A DNA stretch of 64,000 nucleotides from Desulfovibrionaceae bacterium (GTDB taxonomy: Bacteria > Desulfobacterota > Desulfovibrionia > Desulfovibrionales > Desulfovibrionaceae). The position numbers and the translations under genes were made by a program. Below, in pieces: positions 1 to 8,930 of this stretch. Every line of letters begins with the position of its first letter. The stretch's first letter is position 1. Below the pieces are notes generated by a model, which was not told the origin of the DNA, did no database searches, and saw nothing but the letters and a program-made list of their open reading frames with translations. The DNA lies in NCBI GenBank assembly GCA_031082225.1, contig JAVHLG010000002.1, positions 75,591 to 139,590 on the forward strand, read 5' to 3'.

Positions 1-529
1 CCGGATTTATGGACAGATAGCGGCCCTGGGGCGAGGACCGGAAGACGCCCACCGGGGCGGTCTCGAACAGATCCCGATACCGCTTTTCGCTCTCGCGCAG
101 TTTTTCTTCAACCAGCTTGCGCGCGGTGATGTCCGTATGCGCCCCGACGATGCGCAGGGCCCGGCCGTCGCCGTTGCGGCGCAGGGCCCGGCCCCGGGAA
201 TAGATCCACGTGTAGTCGCCGCCCTTTGTCCGCAGGCGGAACTCAATCTCGTAACTGGCGGATCGGCCTTCCACATAGTCCCGGTAGGCGGTCTGGAATC
301 GTTCGAGGTCGTCGGGATGGATGTGGTCCACGCAAAAGCACCCGAAATCGGACACCTCGCCTTGCCGGTAGCCGAGCATCTCCGCCCAGCGGTCGGAATA
401 TTGGAAGCTGTCGCTTTCCAGGTCATAGTCCCAGATGCCGTCGTTGGCGGCTTTGAGGATGCCCTCCAGGTAGTCCTGGTTCCTCTGGCAGGAGGCATCA
501 TGCAGCGGATTGGCCATGGCGGTCTCCAT
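1..529 (-). CDS. PAS-domain sensor protein, truncated at the left window edge
   Basis: About 176 N-terminal residues are visible; the protein runs off the window. The track shows only a shadow frame here. Reading the minus strand in the frame of the ATG at 529 gives a clear PAS fold: a start like NDGIWDYDLESDSFQYSDRW, then HPDD, a PAC-type ending GAHTDITARK, and a second PAS domain beginning SEKRYRDLFETAPVGVF. The output domain (kinase, GGDEF or other) is outside the window. An in-frame TGA lies 18 nt upstream of ATG 529. A second ATG at 516 is preceded by GGAG at good spacing and may be the true start. No signal peptide or membrane segment is seen in this part, so the visible part looks cytoplasmic. 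The partner is unknown. Confidence 0.8.
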   Translation of the reverse strand, partial: METAMANPLHDASCQRNQDYLEGILKAANDGIWDYDLESDSFQYSDRWAEMLGYRQGEVSDFGCFCVDHIHPDDLERFQTAYRDYVEGRSASYEIEFRLRTKGGDYTWIYSRGRALRRNGDGRALRIVGAHTDITARKLVEEKLRESEKRYRDLFETAPVGVFRSSPQGRYLSINP

Positions 530-1265
530 CGCCCTGCAGGCGGATCAGTCCAACATCGGACATGATGCATCTTTGTACGCGTGCATCCCCCCTCGAGACA
601 ACCGAAATCTTGTATTGCCTGGTCGATGACCCGTTTTCGACGTGAGATTCCGCTGGGATTGCATTTCGCGCTCCGGCCCTGGGGCCTGGACGTTACGCCG
701 TGGCCAGGGAGCCCTCTGTCGCAGGCCTGGTTGCATTTTTCGGAGATTTTCTTGCATTTCGGATGATTGGCGCATGTTGTCCAAAAAAAAGCGGCAGGGT
801 GGTTGACTTTGTCGTGATGATTTGATGAAATATAGGAAGAATTCTATTTTGTTGCATGAATTGGTTGTTCCTCCCATGCTCTCTTTCGGATGGGATTTGT
901 CCCGCTGCGCTCGCTCGCTGGAGGGAAAACCAATGGCCGTTTTGAGACATTTCATGGAATACCAGCGGGCCGACAGGCCTGGCGGCACCTATTCCCCCCG
1001 CGTCACCAATCCGCCGACTTTCGCCACGCTCTTTCGTTGACATCTTGTCCAATAGTTCCGTTGTCAGTAGTCATTGTATGTCATATCGCACGGATATGAT
1101 TCGGTAAGTGCGTGCCCGAGCAGGCTGTGGCCCAATGAAAATTTTCCGGATGTACAGATATCGAGAGTGTAATTTCGAAGAAGAGAAAGTGGATCGGACA
1201 GCTCAAAAGTATATTGAGCTAGATCAAATTTTTAAATCATTATAACTGCAGGAAATGGAAATATT
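530..1265. other. 736-bp intergenic region, no convincing gene
   Basis: The ORFs here (545-988, 693-1052, 822-1040) lack recognisable motifs, overlap each other on both strands and have poor start contexts. The right half is visibly A+T-richer than the rest of the window. Short GCATTT-CGG-like words recur near 660, 732 and 753. Only the regulatory-looking palindrome near 1214 stands out. Confidence 0.5.
1214..1227 (+). promoter_or_regulatory. CRP/FNR-family-like palindrome upstream of the FG-GAP gene
   Basis: TTGAGCTAGATCAA matches the FNR-type pattern TTGAT-N4-ATCAA at nine of ten fixed positions and sits about 40 bases before the ATG at 1266. A TATAAC box lies downstream at 1240-1245. A CRP/FNR-family regulator binding here is inferred from pattern only; no such regulator gene is in the window. 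Confidence 0.35.
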
Positions 1266-3494
1266 ATGTTTAATAATAGAAAATTGACTCGAGCAATTTT
1301 CGCTGTATTTTGCGTCATATTTACAAGTATAGCTGTTCTTATTAATATATCGTATGCTGACGAAGAATGGACTCAAATAACAATCAAATCTCCTTTTCAA
1401 GATGCAACAGGAATTGCAGCCGCAGACATCGATGGTGACGGCGACATGGATGTGTTCGGGTTGTCAGGGGACAGTGGAAATACCGTCGCCTGGTTTGAAA
1501 ATACGGACGGGATCGGGGCAGCATGGGTGATGCACACCATCGAGAATAGATTTTCATATCCCCATGGCTTGAAAGTTTCAGATGTTGATGGCGATGGCGA
1601 CGTGGATCTCGTTGTCGCTTCCCATCTCGGGAACAAGGTCGTGTGGTTTGAGAATGCTGACGGCGCGGGAGGGGCCTGGGTCAAACATACCATCGACGAC
1701 TATCTGGGATATGCCGGAACGGTTGAGGTTGCGGACCTGGATGGTGACGTTGACCCGGATGTATTGGCTATTGGGTGGTATACCAACGAGCTGGCCTGGT
1801 ATGAAAATCCCGGTACCAGGGATGGGGACTGGGAAAAACGTGTCGTCGATCCGACGTTTACCGCTTCCCCGCGTGGATTGAGCGCCAAGGATGTCGATGG
1901 TGATGGGGACATGGATTTTTTTTCTACAGCCTACGATACCGGCAAGGTCGTATGGTTTCAGAATGCCGACGGCAAGGCAACGACATGGACACGCCATGAC
2001 GTTGCGAGCGGTTTCTCCGGAGCGCATCAGGTTTCAGGTGCGGATATCGATGGAGATGGCGATATGGACGTTATCGCGTCGGGACATACGGCCGCGATGT
2101 TTGCCTGGTTTGAGAATAAGGATGGTCAGGGTCTGACATGGCAGACACATTACATCCTGCAATACATGAGTGGAGCAATGGATGTAAATGCTGCCGATAT
2201 CGACGGAGATGGTGATTTCGATGCCGTCGTTTCGGCCATTCTTGGTGATGTTGTGGCATATTTTGAGAATAAGGATGGCGTTGGCGGGTCATGGACAACG
2301 CATTTCCTCTCGGAAAGCTATGATTCTGCCGCAGATGTTGGCGTCGCAGACATGGATGGTGACGGCGACACGGATATTATAAGCTCCGGGAGAGGGGCGG
2401 GTCAACTGACATGGTGGCGGAACGATAGGCCGCCAGCACTCTCCGTACAGTCGCTTTCCCTGGAGTATGGCTGGTCGTTTGCGACAGGAAACACTGTAAC
2501 ACTTACAGGATTCATTCTGGACGGCGAAACGCCTTTTGCGAACAAGGTGGTAGGAGCAGATGATCCAATAGGCGCCGTTTGCAATGCTGCATACTTTACT
2601 ACGGATTCATCCGGCCGCTTCCAAATCGTATGGAACCATGTCGACTACGCTGCGTTGGGAAATGCAGCTCAGCAATTGACATTTTATGCGAGTGGATATT
2701 CGCCCATGCGCTTTTCTTTGGTCGTCCGGAACCCTAACGAAAATACCAAGGGATATTGGGTGAATGAGCGAAATCCCTATGGAACGATTGGACATGGTTA
2801 CGTAACGCACAGCGCGGGTCTCCTGACTGCCGCGATAATGAATTATTCCGCCTGTACATCCGCAAACAAGCCTACAGAAAAGGAGCGTCTCAAATCCATG
2901 GGGTATTTTGGACGATTGGCTACCATCTATCCAAAGTATCGTGAACAGATCAAACGATCCGTGGAAAGTTATGAGCCAGCGGAAGACGTCCTTTTCATCA
3001 AGGATGTTGCTGGATCGACAGGAGTCAACCAGGTGGATGCGATTGTTGCCGCCAAAACGCTTCTGGATGCCGCCCTTGGCCTTCGGTCCGAGTACATGAT
3101 CGGCATTTCCGCTCTGCTCCAGGCCTCGACCTTGCCATCTGGGGTCGTTGACATAGTCGATCAGTATGTGAAAAAAGACGTCAAAATGGTGACTGTGGTT
3201 TCCGCAAAACTTGATGAAGGGTTGGCCCATGTGGGGTATATCATTTCACTCCCCGCTCTGATGCTGACATCATCCATGGATAGTGTTCATGTGCAATCTC
3301 CGGATGGCAGTTGGACATACTACCAGAATGGTCAGGTGTTACGTCAGGATAAGCTGAAATCAGCAGATGATATTGCAAATGTTGTTTTTGTTTTCAAGAC
3401 AACGGACGGATATACGAATTCGATAACGGTTGGCAATGGGAACGGAAACGCTGGGGTGGCGACCGTCGGCAATATGCTGTTGCTCATGAACTGA
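1266..3494 (+). CDS. Secreted FG-GAP/VCBS seven-repeat protein with C-terminal LLL tail
   Basis: A 742-residue exported protein. An N-terminal signal peptide (hydrophobic core about residues 10-28, ending ISYA) is followed by seven repeats of about 45 residues (roughly 38-375). Each carries a D-x-DGDGD-x-D calcium-binding loop and a W-F-x-N strand, as in integrin-type beta-propellers; the third repeat has a degenerate loop (DLDGDVDPD). Seven repeats would close one propeller. Residues about 390-480 look like a beta-sandwich; the helical part after about 500 is not recognised. The protein ends VATVGNMLLLMN, resembling the tails of the BNR lipoprotein and the papain-like protease in this window. 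The ATG has an AGGAAATGGA ribosome site. The gene is A+T-richer than its neighbours, which may mean acquisition. Family role is usually adhesion or surface binding; the ligand is unknown. Confidence 0.85.
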   Translation: MFNNRKLTRAIFAVFCVIFTSIAVLINISYADEEWTQITIKSPFQDATGIAAADIDGDGDMDVFGLSGDSGNTVAWFENTDGIGAAWVMHTIENRFSYPHGLKVSDVDGDGDVDLVVASHLGNKVVWFENADGAGGAWVKHTIDDYLGYAGTVEVADLDGDVDPDVLAIGWYTNELAWYENPGTRDGDWEKRVVDPTFTASPRGLSAKDVDGDGDMDFFSTAYDTGKVVWFQNADGKATTWTRHDVASGFSGAHQVSGADIDGDGDMDVIASGHTAAMFAWFENKDGQGLTWQTHYILQYMSGAMDVNAADIDGDGDFDAVVSAILGDVVAYFENKDGVGGSWTTHFLSESYDSAADVGVADMDGDGDTDIISSGRGAGQLTWWRNDRPPALSVQSLSLEYGWSFATGNTVTLTGFILDGETPFANKVVGADDPIGAVCNAAYFTTDSSGRFQIVWNHVDYAALGNAAQQLTFYASGYSPMRFSLVVRNPNENTKGYWVNERNPYGTIGHGYVTHSAGLLTAAIMNYSACTSANKPTEKERLKSMGYFGRLATIYPKYREQIKRSVESYEPAEDVLFIKDVAGSTGVNQVDAIVAAKTLLDAALGLRSEYMIGISALLQASTLPSGVVDIVDQYVKKDVKMVTVVSAKLDEGLAHVGYIISLPALMLTSSMDSVHVQSPDGSWTYYQNGQVLRQDKLKSADDIANVVFVFKTTDGYTNSITVGNGNGNAGVATVGNMLLLMN

Positions 3495-3700
3495 AACGCA
3501 ACGGTGTCCGTGGGGCTGGTCCTGCCTGGACTGCCCAGCCCGAAATGAGCGGCAGCGCCTTTGGTCGAGCGGGAAAGGGCCGCTTTGATCGGGGTGCGCC
3601 GGATATCCCCTGCAGACAGCGGGGCCGGGGAGGCGACAGCCTTCCCGGCCTTTTCGATCTGGGAGGAGGGAGGGCCTTTGGGGCCGCGGCCCGGCGCGAC

Positions 3701-3940
3701 TCAGGACGCCGCGCCCAGTCGCAGCCGCTTGATGGCGTTTTGGCGGATGAGGATCTCCGTCTCCAGGCGCAGTTTGTCCTGCTGGGCCTCGAAGATCTCC
3801 CCCGGGAAATAGACCCCGTTTTTGAAATCCTCCCGGGCCCGCAACTCCCGGATGCGTTCCTCCACGGCCTTTTTCTCGGCGGCAAACGCCGTCATTTCCG
3901 CCTCGGCGGCGGCGATGGCCTGCTCGATGTCTTTGTTCAT
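3701..3940 (-). CDS. Small coiled-coil protein, 79 aa
   Basis: The track ORF starts at 4063, but ATG 3940 is preceded by AGGAG and begins a coherent charged protein, MNKDIEQAIAAAEAEM. It is almost entirely helical, with heptad-like A/E/K patterns at residues 5-40 and a second helix at 50-75. It has no signal peptide or cysteine. It lies downstream of the aldehyde dehydrogenase on the same strand with a gap of about 110 bases. I do not recognise the family. Such small soluble coiled coils may be adaptor or regulatory proteins, but the sequence gives no specific role. Confidence 0.65.
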   Translation of the reverse strand: MNKDIEQAIAAAEAEMTAFAAEKKAVEERIRELRAREDFKNGVYFPGEIFEAQQDKLRLETEILIRQNAIKRLRLGAAS

Positions 3941-4052
3941 GCGCTCCTCATAACGATCTGCCGGGCCGGGAACGACTGTCGGCGCGCCGTTTCGTCCGGC
4001 GGCATGGCCGCCGTGGGCGGCGTGGCGCGCCGGTGTCGCCCGGGGCGTATCG

Positions 4053-5417
4053 TCAGTCTGCAAAAACCCGCAGGGTCTTGATGTTCACGAATTCGCGGAT
4101 GCCGAATTCCGACAACTCCCGGCCGTAGCCGGAGTTTTTCACCCCGCCAAACGGCAGGCCCGGCTCCGACTTGGTCATGCCGTTTATGGTCACGGTCCCG
4201 GCCTCGATCGAGCGGGCCATGGTCCGGGCCCGGTCCACGTCCTCGGTCCAGATGCCCGCGCCCAGGCCGTAGGGCGTGTCGTTGGCCAGAAACAGGGCAT
4301 GCTCGGCATCCTCGGCCACGAGAAGGGCCGCGGCCGGTCCGAACAGCTCCTCGTCGTAGGCGGGCATGCCCGGGGCCACGTCGGCGAGGAGCGTGGGCTC
4401 GTGGAAAAATCCCGGGCCGGGGACGGCATGGCCGCCGAGCACAAGCCGCGCCCCCATGGCCAGGCATGTCCCGATCTGTGTCGACAGGGCCTGGCGCAGA
4501 TCATCCCGGGCCATGGGCCCAAGGGTCGTGGCCGGGTCCAGCGGGTCGCCCGGCACATAGCGGGACATGGCCGCGACGAGCAGTTCGGTGAAGCGCTCCG
4601 CCACCGGCCGCTCCACGATGAACCGCTTGGAGGCGATGCACACCTGGCCGCAGCCCTGCAGCCTGGCGGCGGCCCCGGTGCGGGCGGCGGCGGACAGATC
4701 CGCGTCGGCCAAGACGATGCACGGGTCCGAGCCGCCAAGCTCCAGCACGCTTTTTTTGAGATGCTTCCCGGCCAGGGCGGCCACGGACCGTCCGGCCCGC
4801 ACGCTGCCCGTCAGGCTCACCCCGCGCACCCCGGGATGGGCGATGACCGACTCCACCAGGTCAAGCGGGATCAGAAGCGTCCGGAAGACGTTCTCCGGGA
4901 ACCCGGCCCGGCAAAACAGCTCCTCCACGGCCAGGGCGCAGCCGCAGACGCCCGGGGCGTGCTTGAGGACCACGGCGTTGCCGGCCATGACCGCCGGGGC
5001 CGCAAACCGGATGGCCTGCCAGAAGGGGAAGTTCCAGGGCATGATGCCAAGGATCGTCCCCAGGGGCTCGAAGGTCACAAAGGACTCGGCCACGATCGAG
5101 CGCACCGGCGTGGGGGCCAGCATGGCCTCGGCGCGTTTGGCGTAGTAGGTGCAGACCTGGGCGCATTTTCTGACCTCGGCCTCGGCCTCGCCCACGAGCT
5201 TGCCCATCTCGGCGGTGATCAGCCGGGCATGGGCCGGGGCCTCGGCCACGAGCAGTTCGGCCAGGGCGGTCATGCACCGGGCGCGCCCGGCGAAGGTGGT
5301 CCGGGAAAAATCCCTGGCGGCGCGCGCGACGTCGTCAAGGATGGCCGCGCACTCGGCCGGGCCGTGTTCGGGGTAGTTCCGGATGAGCTGCCCCGTGGCC
5401 GGATTGACGCTTTGCAC
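4053..5417 (-). CDS. sad: NAD(P)-dependent succinate-semialdehyde dehydrogenase (Sad/YneI type)
   Basis: 454 residues, starting at GTG 5417 with GGGAGG upstream; the longer track start at 5606 would add 63 residues unlike the family. Aldehyde dehydrogenase superfamily: NPATG start, cofactor region MPWNFPFWQ (about 127-134), catalytic base Glu226 in LELGGS and nucleophile Cys260 in GQVCIASKRF. The C-terminus GGVKNSGYGREL...GIREFVNI closely matches the YneI/Sad subgroup, which oxidises succinate semialdehyde to succinate. Other short-chain aldehydes are possible. The enzyme is cytosolic. It is transcribed divergently from hicA with a short shared upstream region. No pathway partners (such as GABA transaminase) are adjacent. 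Confidence 0.85.
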   Translation of the reverse strand: MQSVNPATGQLIRNYPEHGPAECAAILDDVARAARDFSRTTFAGRARCMTALAELLVAEAPAHARLITAEMGKLVGEAEAEVRKCAQVCTYYAKRAEAMLAPTPVRSIVAESFVTFEPLGTILGIMPWNFPFWQAIRFAAPAVMAGNAVVLKHAPGVCGCALAVEELFCRAGFPENVFRTLLIPLDLVESVIAHPGVRGVSLTGSVRAGRSVAALAGKHLKKSVLELGGSDPCIVLADADLSAAARTGAAARLQGCGQVCIASKRFIVERPVAERFTELLVAAMSRYVPGDPLDPATTLGPMARDDLRQALSTQIGTCLAMGARLVLGGHAVPGPGFFHEPTLLADVAPGMPAYDEELFGPAAALLVAEDAEHALFLANDTPYGLGAGIWTEDVDRARTMARSIEAGTVTINGMTKSEPGLPFGGVKNSGYGRELSEFGIREFVNIKTLRVFAD

Positions 5418-5567
5418 CGTACATCCTCCCTGGCATGAAAACTGCGGCGGGGAGGGCGCTGGCGCGCCGTTTCCCCTGCGCAAGGACCGCGTTGTATCCC
5501 TTTCGGCCGCGCATGGCGAGTCCGGGGGAGACAGCGGTCCCGGACGGTTTGGCACGGTCTGCCTCTC

Positions 5568-5596
5568 TTTACAATACACATCCCAGTGCGTATTTT
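5568..5596 (+). promoter_or_regulatory. Sigma-70-like promoter for hicA
   Basis: TTTACA (5568-5573), a 17-bp spacer and TATTTT (5591-5596). The predicted transcription start (about 5603) lies within a few bases of the hicA ATG at 5605, and no Shine-Dalgarno sequence precedes that ATG, so the transcript may be leaderless. Confidence 0.5.
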
Positions 5597-5604
5597 CATT
5601 GTCC

Positions 5605-5799
5605 ATGAACAGCGCCGAGCTCGTCAGGATTCTGGAGGCCGCCGGATTCGTCTGTGTGGGAATTCGCGGCAGTCATCGGAAATTCCGGCATCCTGACGGG
5701 CGCATGACCATCGTCCCGCATCCGAAAAAGGATCTGGGCAAGGGGTTGGTCCACAAGATCCTGCACAAGGACGCCAGGCTCGACGCCAAGGAGGAATAA
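5605..5799 (+). CDS. hicA: HicA-family mRNA interferase toxin
   Basis: 64 residues, well below the track's longer frame. The compact dsRBD-like HicA fold is clear: N-terminal helix SAELVRILEAAGF, then RGSHRKFRHP with the conserved catalytic His24, then PHPKKDLGKGLVHKIL. HicA toxins cleave mRNA and stop translation until neutralised by HicB. The gene starts at ATG 5605; no ribosome site is visible, but a promoter-like pair ends eight bases upstream. hicB follows with only two bases between stop and start, a standard type II toxin-antitoxin operon with the toxin first. Regulation is probably by HicB binding near the promoter at 5568-5596 (known for the family). Confidence 0.9.
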   Translation: MNSAELVRILEAAGFVCVGIRGSHRKFRHPDGRMTIVPHPKKDLGKGLVHKILHKDARLDAKEE

Positions 5800-5801
5800 C
5801 C

Positions 5802-6188
5802 ATGTATTTTCCAGCCGCCGTGTTCATCGAGGAGGGCAGGGCCTATGGCGTGACCCTGCCGGACATCCCGGGCTGCAACACCGCCGGGGACAGTCTGGAA
5901 GAGGCCCTGGCCAACGTCCAGGAGGCTGTGGAACTGGCCTGCGAGGGCCTGGACGCCCGCCCCGTCCCCCGGGGAATCGAGGCCTATGCCGCCGACCCCG
6001 GCTATGCCGGGGCGGTGTGGGCCATGGTCAACGTGGACCTGGGTTTTTTGGACCGGCGCACGGTTCGGGTGAACATCACCCTGCCCGCCGCAACCCTGGA
6101 GGAGATCGACCGGGCCGCCAGGGGCCGGGGGCTTTCGCGTTCGGCCTTCCTGGCCCATGCCGCCCGGCGCGAGATGGCCCGGGCCTGA
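5802..6188 (+). CDS. hicB: HicB-family antitoxin
   Basis: 128 residues. Residues 1-60 form the partially degraded RNase H-like HicB fold ([28 protein letters not shown]), which binds and blocks HicA. Residues about 90-125 ([30 protein letters not shown]) form a ribbon-helix-helix DNA-binding domain, so the protein likely autoregulates the operon. The start ATG 5802 has GGAGGAATAACC directly upstream, overlapping the end of hicA, a strong site that would favour antitoxin synthesis over the weakly initiated toxin. Chromosomal role: stress response or stabilisation of the locus; no phage genes are adjacent. Confidence 0.9.
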   Translation: MYFPAAVFIEEGRAYGVTLPDIPGCNTAGDSLEEALANVQEAVELACEGLDARPVPRGIEAYAADPGYAGAVWAMVNVDLGFLDRRTVRVNITLPAATLEEIDRAARGRGLSRSAFLAHAARREMARA

Positions 6189-6393
6189 CGCCGCGTCCTC
6201 AGACGCGCCTGGGCGTCGCGCCCGGCCACCCCCAAACGGACCACAGTGTTATTTTAAAAAGCGTTTCGTGTTCCCGGCCATCCCGGCCCAAGGCCCAATG
6301 ATTGACGCCGCGCCCGGCTTCCATTATGTGCCAGACCGACCTTTCACGCCACGCCAACCAAGCGGTCTGGCCGCCACGCACCCCCGGAGTCAG

Positions 6394-8199
6394 ATGGATA
6401 CGTCGGTCATTCGCAATTTCAGCATCATCGCCCACATCGATCACGGCAAGTCCACCCTTGCCGACCGCATCCTTGAAGTCACCGGGCTTTTGACCTCCCG
6501 GGACATGCGCGAGCAATACCTGGACCGCATGGACCTGGAGCGGGAGCGCGGCATCACCATCAAGGCCCAGACCGTACGCATCCCCTACACGGCTGCCGAC
6601 GGCACACACTACATCCTAAACCTCATCGACACCCCCGGGCATGTGGACTTCAGCTACGAGGTCTCGCGCAGCCTGTCGGCCTGCGAGGGCGCGCTTTTGG
6701 TGGTGGACGCCACCCAGGGCGTGGAGGCCCAGACCCTGGCCAACGTCTACCTGGCGCTGGACCACGACCTGGAGGTGGTCCCGGTCTTAAACAAGATCGA
6801 CCTGCAAAGCGCGGACGTGGAGGGGGTCAAGGCCCAGATCGAGGAGGGCATAGGCCTGGACTGCCACGATGCCCTGGCCGTCAGCGCCAAGACCGGCATG
6901 GGCGTGCCCGAGGTGCTGGAACGGCTCATCGCCAGGGTGCCGCCGCCCAAGGGCGACGCCGCAGCCCCCCTGCAGGCCCTTATCTTCGATTCCTGGTACG
7001 ACTCCTACCAGGGCGTGGTGGTGCTGTTCCGGATCATGCACGGCGGCATCGCCCTGGGCCAGAAGATCCGCATGTTCTCCACAGGCGCGGTCTACGAGGT
7101 CACCAGACTCGGGGCCTTTTCCCCGGGGCCGGTGGACATCCCCTCCATGGGGCCGGGCGAGGTGGGCTACCTGTGCGCCAGCATGAAGAACCTGCGCGAC
7201 GCCCGGGTGGGCGACACCATCACCGACGCCAAAAACCCGGCCGCCGCCCCGCTCCCCGGCTTCAAGGACGTCAAGCCCATGGTCTTTTGCGGGCTGTATC
7301 CCGTGGAGGCGGCGGAATACGAAATTTTAAAATCCGCCCTGGAAAAGCTCCAGTTAAACGACGCGGCCTTCACCTACGAGCCCGAGACCTCCCAGGCGTT
7401 GGGCTTCGGCTTCCGGTGCGGTTTCCTGGGGCTTTTGCACATGGAGATCATCCAGGAGCGCCTGGAGCGGGAGTTCGGGGCCACGCTCATCGCCACCGCC
7501 CCCTCGGTCATCTACAAGGTGGACAAGACCGACGGCACGGAGCTTTTCATCGACAACCCGAGCAAGCTGCCCAAGTCCCAGGAGATCGCCACCCTGTCCG
7601 AGCCCTACGTGCGCATGGAGATCCATACGCCCAACGAGTTCGTGGGCGGCGTGTTCAAGCTGTGCGAGGAAAAGCGCGGCATCCAGAAGGACATCCGGTA
7701 CCTGACCTCCACCCGGGTGATCATCACCTACGAGATGCCGTTTGCCGAGATCGTCTATGACTTCTTCGACCGCTTAAAATCCGCCACCAAGGGCTACGCG
7801 TCGCTGGATTACGAGATCATCGACCACCGGGCCTCGGATCTGGTGCGCCTGGACATCATGATCAACGGCGACCCCGTGGACGCCCTGGCCACCATCGTGC
7901 ATCGCGAGAAGTCCTACCATTACGGCCGGGCCCTGGCCCTGCGGCTCAAGCGGTCCATCCCCCGACAGCTTTTCGAGGTCATCATCCAGGCCGCCATCGG
8001 CACCAAGATCATCGCCCGGGAGCGCAACTCGCCCTTGCGAAAAAACGTCATCGCCAAATGCTACGGCGGCGACATCACCCGCAAGCGCAAGCTTTTGGAA
8101 AAACAGAAGGAAGGCAAGCGCCGCATGAAGCGGATGGGCAACGTGGAGATCCCCCAGGAGGCCTTTCTGGCCGCGCTCAAGGCCGGGGACGACACCTGA
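6394..8199 (+). CDS. lepA: Elongation factor 4 (LepA), ribosomal back-translocating GTPase
   Basis: 601 residues, the usual length. The track ORF starts at 6157, but homology begins at ATG 6394 ([21 protein letters not shown]), with GGAG four bases upstream. G1 is AHIDHGKST (about 13-21), followed by RGITIKAQ (switch I), DTPGHVDF (G3) and NKIDL (G4). The C-terminal EF-G-like domains and the LepA-specific tail ([39 protein letters not shown]) are intact. LepA is a cytosolic translational GTPase acting on stalled or mispositioned ribosomes and on 30S biogenesis. It precedes lepB with a gap of about 130 bases, the classic lepA-lepB order. Confidence 0.97.
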   Translation: MDTSVIRNFSIIAHIDHGKSTLADRILEVTGLLTSRDMREQYLDRMDLERERGITIKAQTVRIPYTAADGTHYILNLIDTPGHVDFSYEVSRSLSACEGALLVVDATQGVEAQTLANVYLALDHDLEVVPVLNKIDLQSADVEGVKAQIEEGIGLDCHDALAVSAKTGMGVPEVLERLIARVPPPKGDAAAPLQALIFDSWYDSYQGVVVLFRIMHGGIALGQKIRMFSTGAVYEVTRLGAFSPGPVDIPSMGPGEVGYLCASMKNLRDARVGDTITDAKNPAAAPLPGFKDVKPMVFCGLYPVEAAEYEILKSALEKLQLNDAAFTYEPETSQALGFGFRCGFLGLLHMEIIQERLEREFGATLIATAPSVIYKVDKTDGTELFIDNPSKLPKSQEIATLSEPYVRMEIHTPNEFVGGVFKLCEEKRGIQKDIRYLTSTRVIITYEMPFAEIVYDFFDRLKSATKGYASLDYEIIDHRASDLVRLDIMINGDPVDALATIVHREKSYHYGRALALRLKRSIPRQLFEVIIQAAIGTKIIARERNSPLRKNVIAKCYGGDITRKRKLLEKQKEGKRRMKRMGNVEIPQEAFLAALKAGDDT

Positions 8200-8271
8200 T
8201 GCGGCCTCCGGCCATGCCGCATGGACGGCATGGACCGGCCAGATGCTTCGATACGTTTCGGAAACGGCCCA

Positions 8272-8297
8272 GTCCCCACCCTGCGGCGGGAGGGGAC
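8272..8297 (+). other. Strong hairpin between lepA and lepB
   Basis: GTCCCC-A-CCC-TGCGGC-GGG-A-GGGGAC forms nine base pairs around one A-A mismatch and ends 29 bases before the lepB ATG. There is no following T-run, so it is not a standard terminator. It may be a processing or stability element. Confidence 0.4.
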
Positions 8298-8326
8298 GAG
8301 GCCCGGCGCAACCAAAAGGAAAACGC

Positions 8327-8926
8327 ATGAACCCCAGATGGCAAAAGACGCTGCTTGAATACATTGAGGCCCTGGCCGTGGCCCTGGTCCTGGCCCTGGT
8401 CATCCGCACCTTCGTGGTCCAGGCCTTCAAGATCCCTTCCGGATCCATGCTGGAGACCCTGCAGATCGGCGACCACCTCCTGGTCAACAAGTTCCTCTAC
8501 GGCGTGAAGATGCCCTTTACCGGGTCCACGCTGTTTGACGTCGAGGAGCCGAAGCACGAGGACATCATCGTCTTCGAGTTTCCCGAAGACCCGGACAAGG
8601 ACTTCATCAAGCGCATCATCGGCGTCCCCGGCGACGTCATCGAGATCAAGGACAAAGAGGTCTACCGCAACGGCGAAAAGCTCGTCGAGCCCTACGTCCG
8701 CCACACCGATCCGCGCATCACCCCGCGCCGGGACATCTTCGGCCCGGTCACCGTGCCCGAGAACAAGTATTTTTGCATGGGCGACAACCGCGACGAATCC
8801 TACGACTCCCGTTTCTGGGGCTTCGTGGACCGGGACAAGATCAAGGGCAAGGCCTGGGTCATCTACTGGTCCTGGAACGGCATCCCCAACGTGCGCTTCG
8901 ACCGGATCGGCATGCTGGTGAAGTGA
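8327..8926 (+). CDS. lepB: Signal peptidase I (leader peptidase)
   Basis: 199 residues from ATG 8327 (AAAAGGA upstream); the longer track start has no support. An N-terminal membrane helix (about 13-31, ALAVALVLALVIRTFVVQAF) is followed by the catalytic serine Ser40 in PSGSM and the general-base lysine Lys95 in KRIIGVPGD. The C-terminal box GDNRDESYDSRFWG is intact. The short length and single membrane anchor resemble the compact S26 enzymes of many bacteria. It removes signal peptides from exported proteins at the outer face of the inner membrane, so it would process the many secreted proteins in this window. It is followed after four bases by the comM-like gene, so the two are probably cotranscribed. 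Confidence 0.95.
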   Translation: MNPRWQKTLLEYIEALAVALVLALVIRTFVVQAFKIPSGSMLETLQIGDHLLVNKFLYGVKMPFTGSTLFDVEEPKHEDIIVFEFPEDPDKDFIKRIIGVPGDVIEIKDKEVYRNGEKLVEPYVRHTDPRITPRRDIFGPVTVPENKYFCMGDNRDESYDSRFWGFVDRDKIKGKAWVIYWSWNGIPNVRFDRIGMLVK

Positions 8927-8930
8927 CGCC

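Noticed and set aside
693-1052. 119-residue minus-strand ORF in the first intergenic region
   Set aside because: No motif, poor start context and competing frames on both strands; kept only as intergenic.
5549-5564. TTGGCACGGTCTGCC as a sigma-54 promoter before hicA
   Set aside because: The GG and GC elements are eight bases apart instead of ten.
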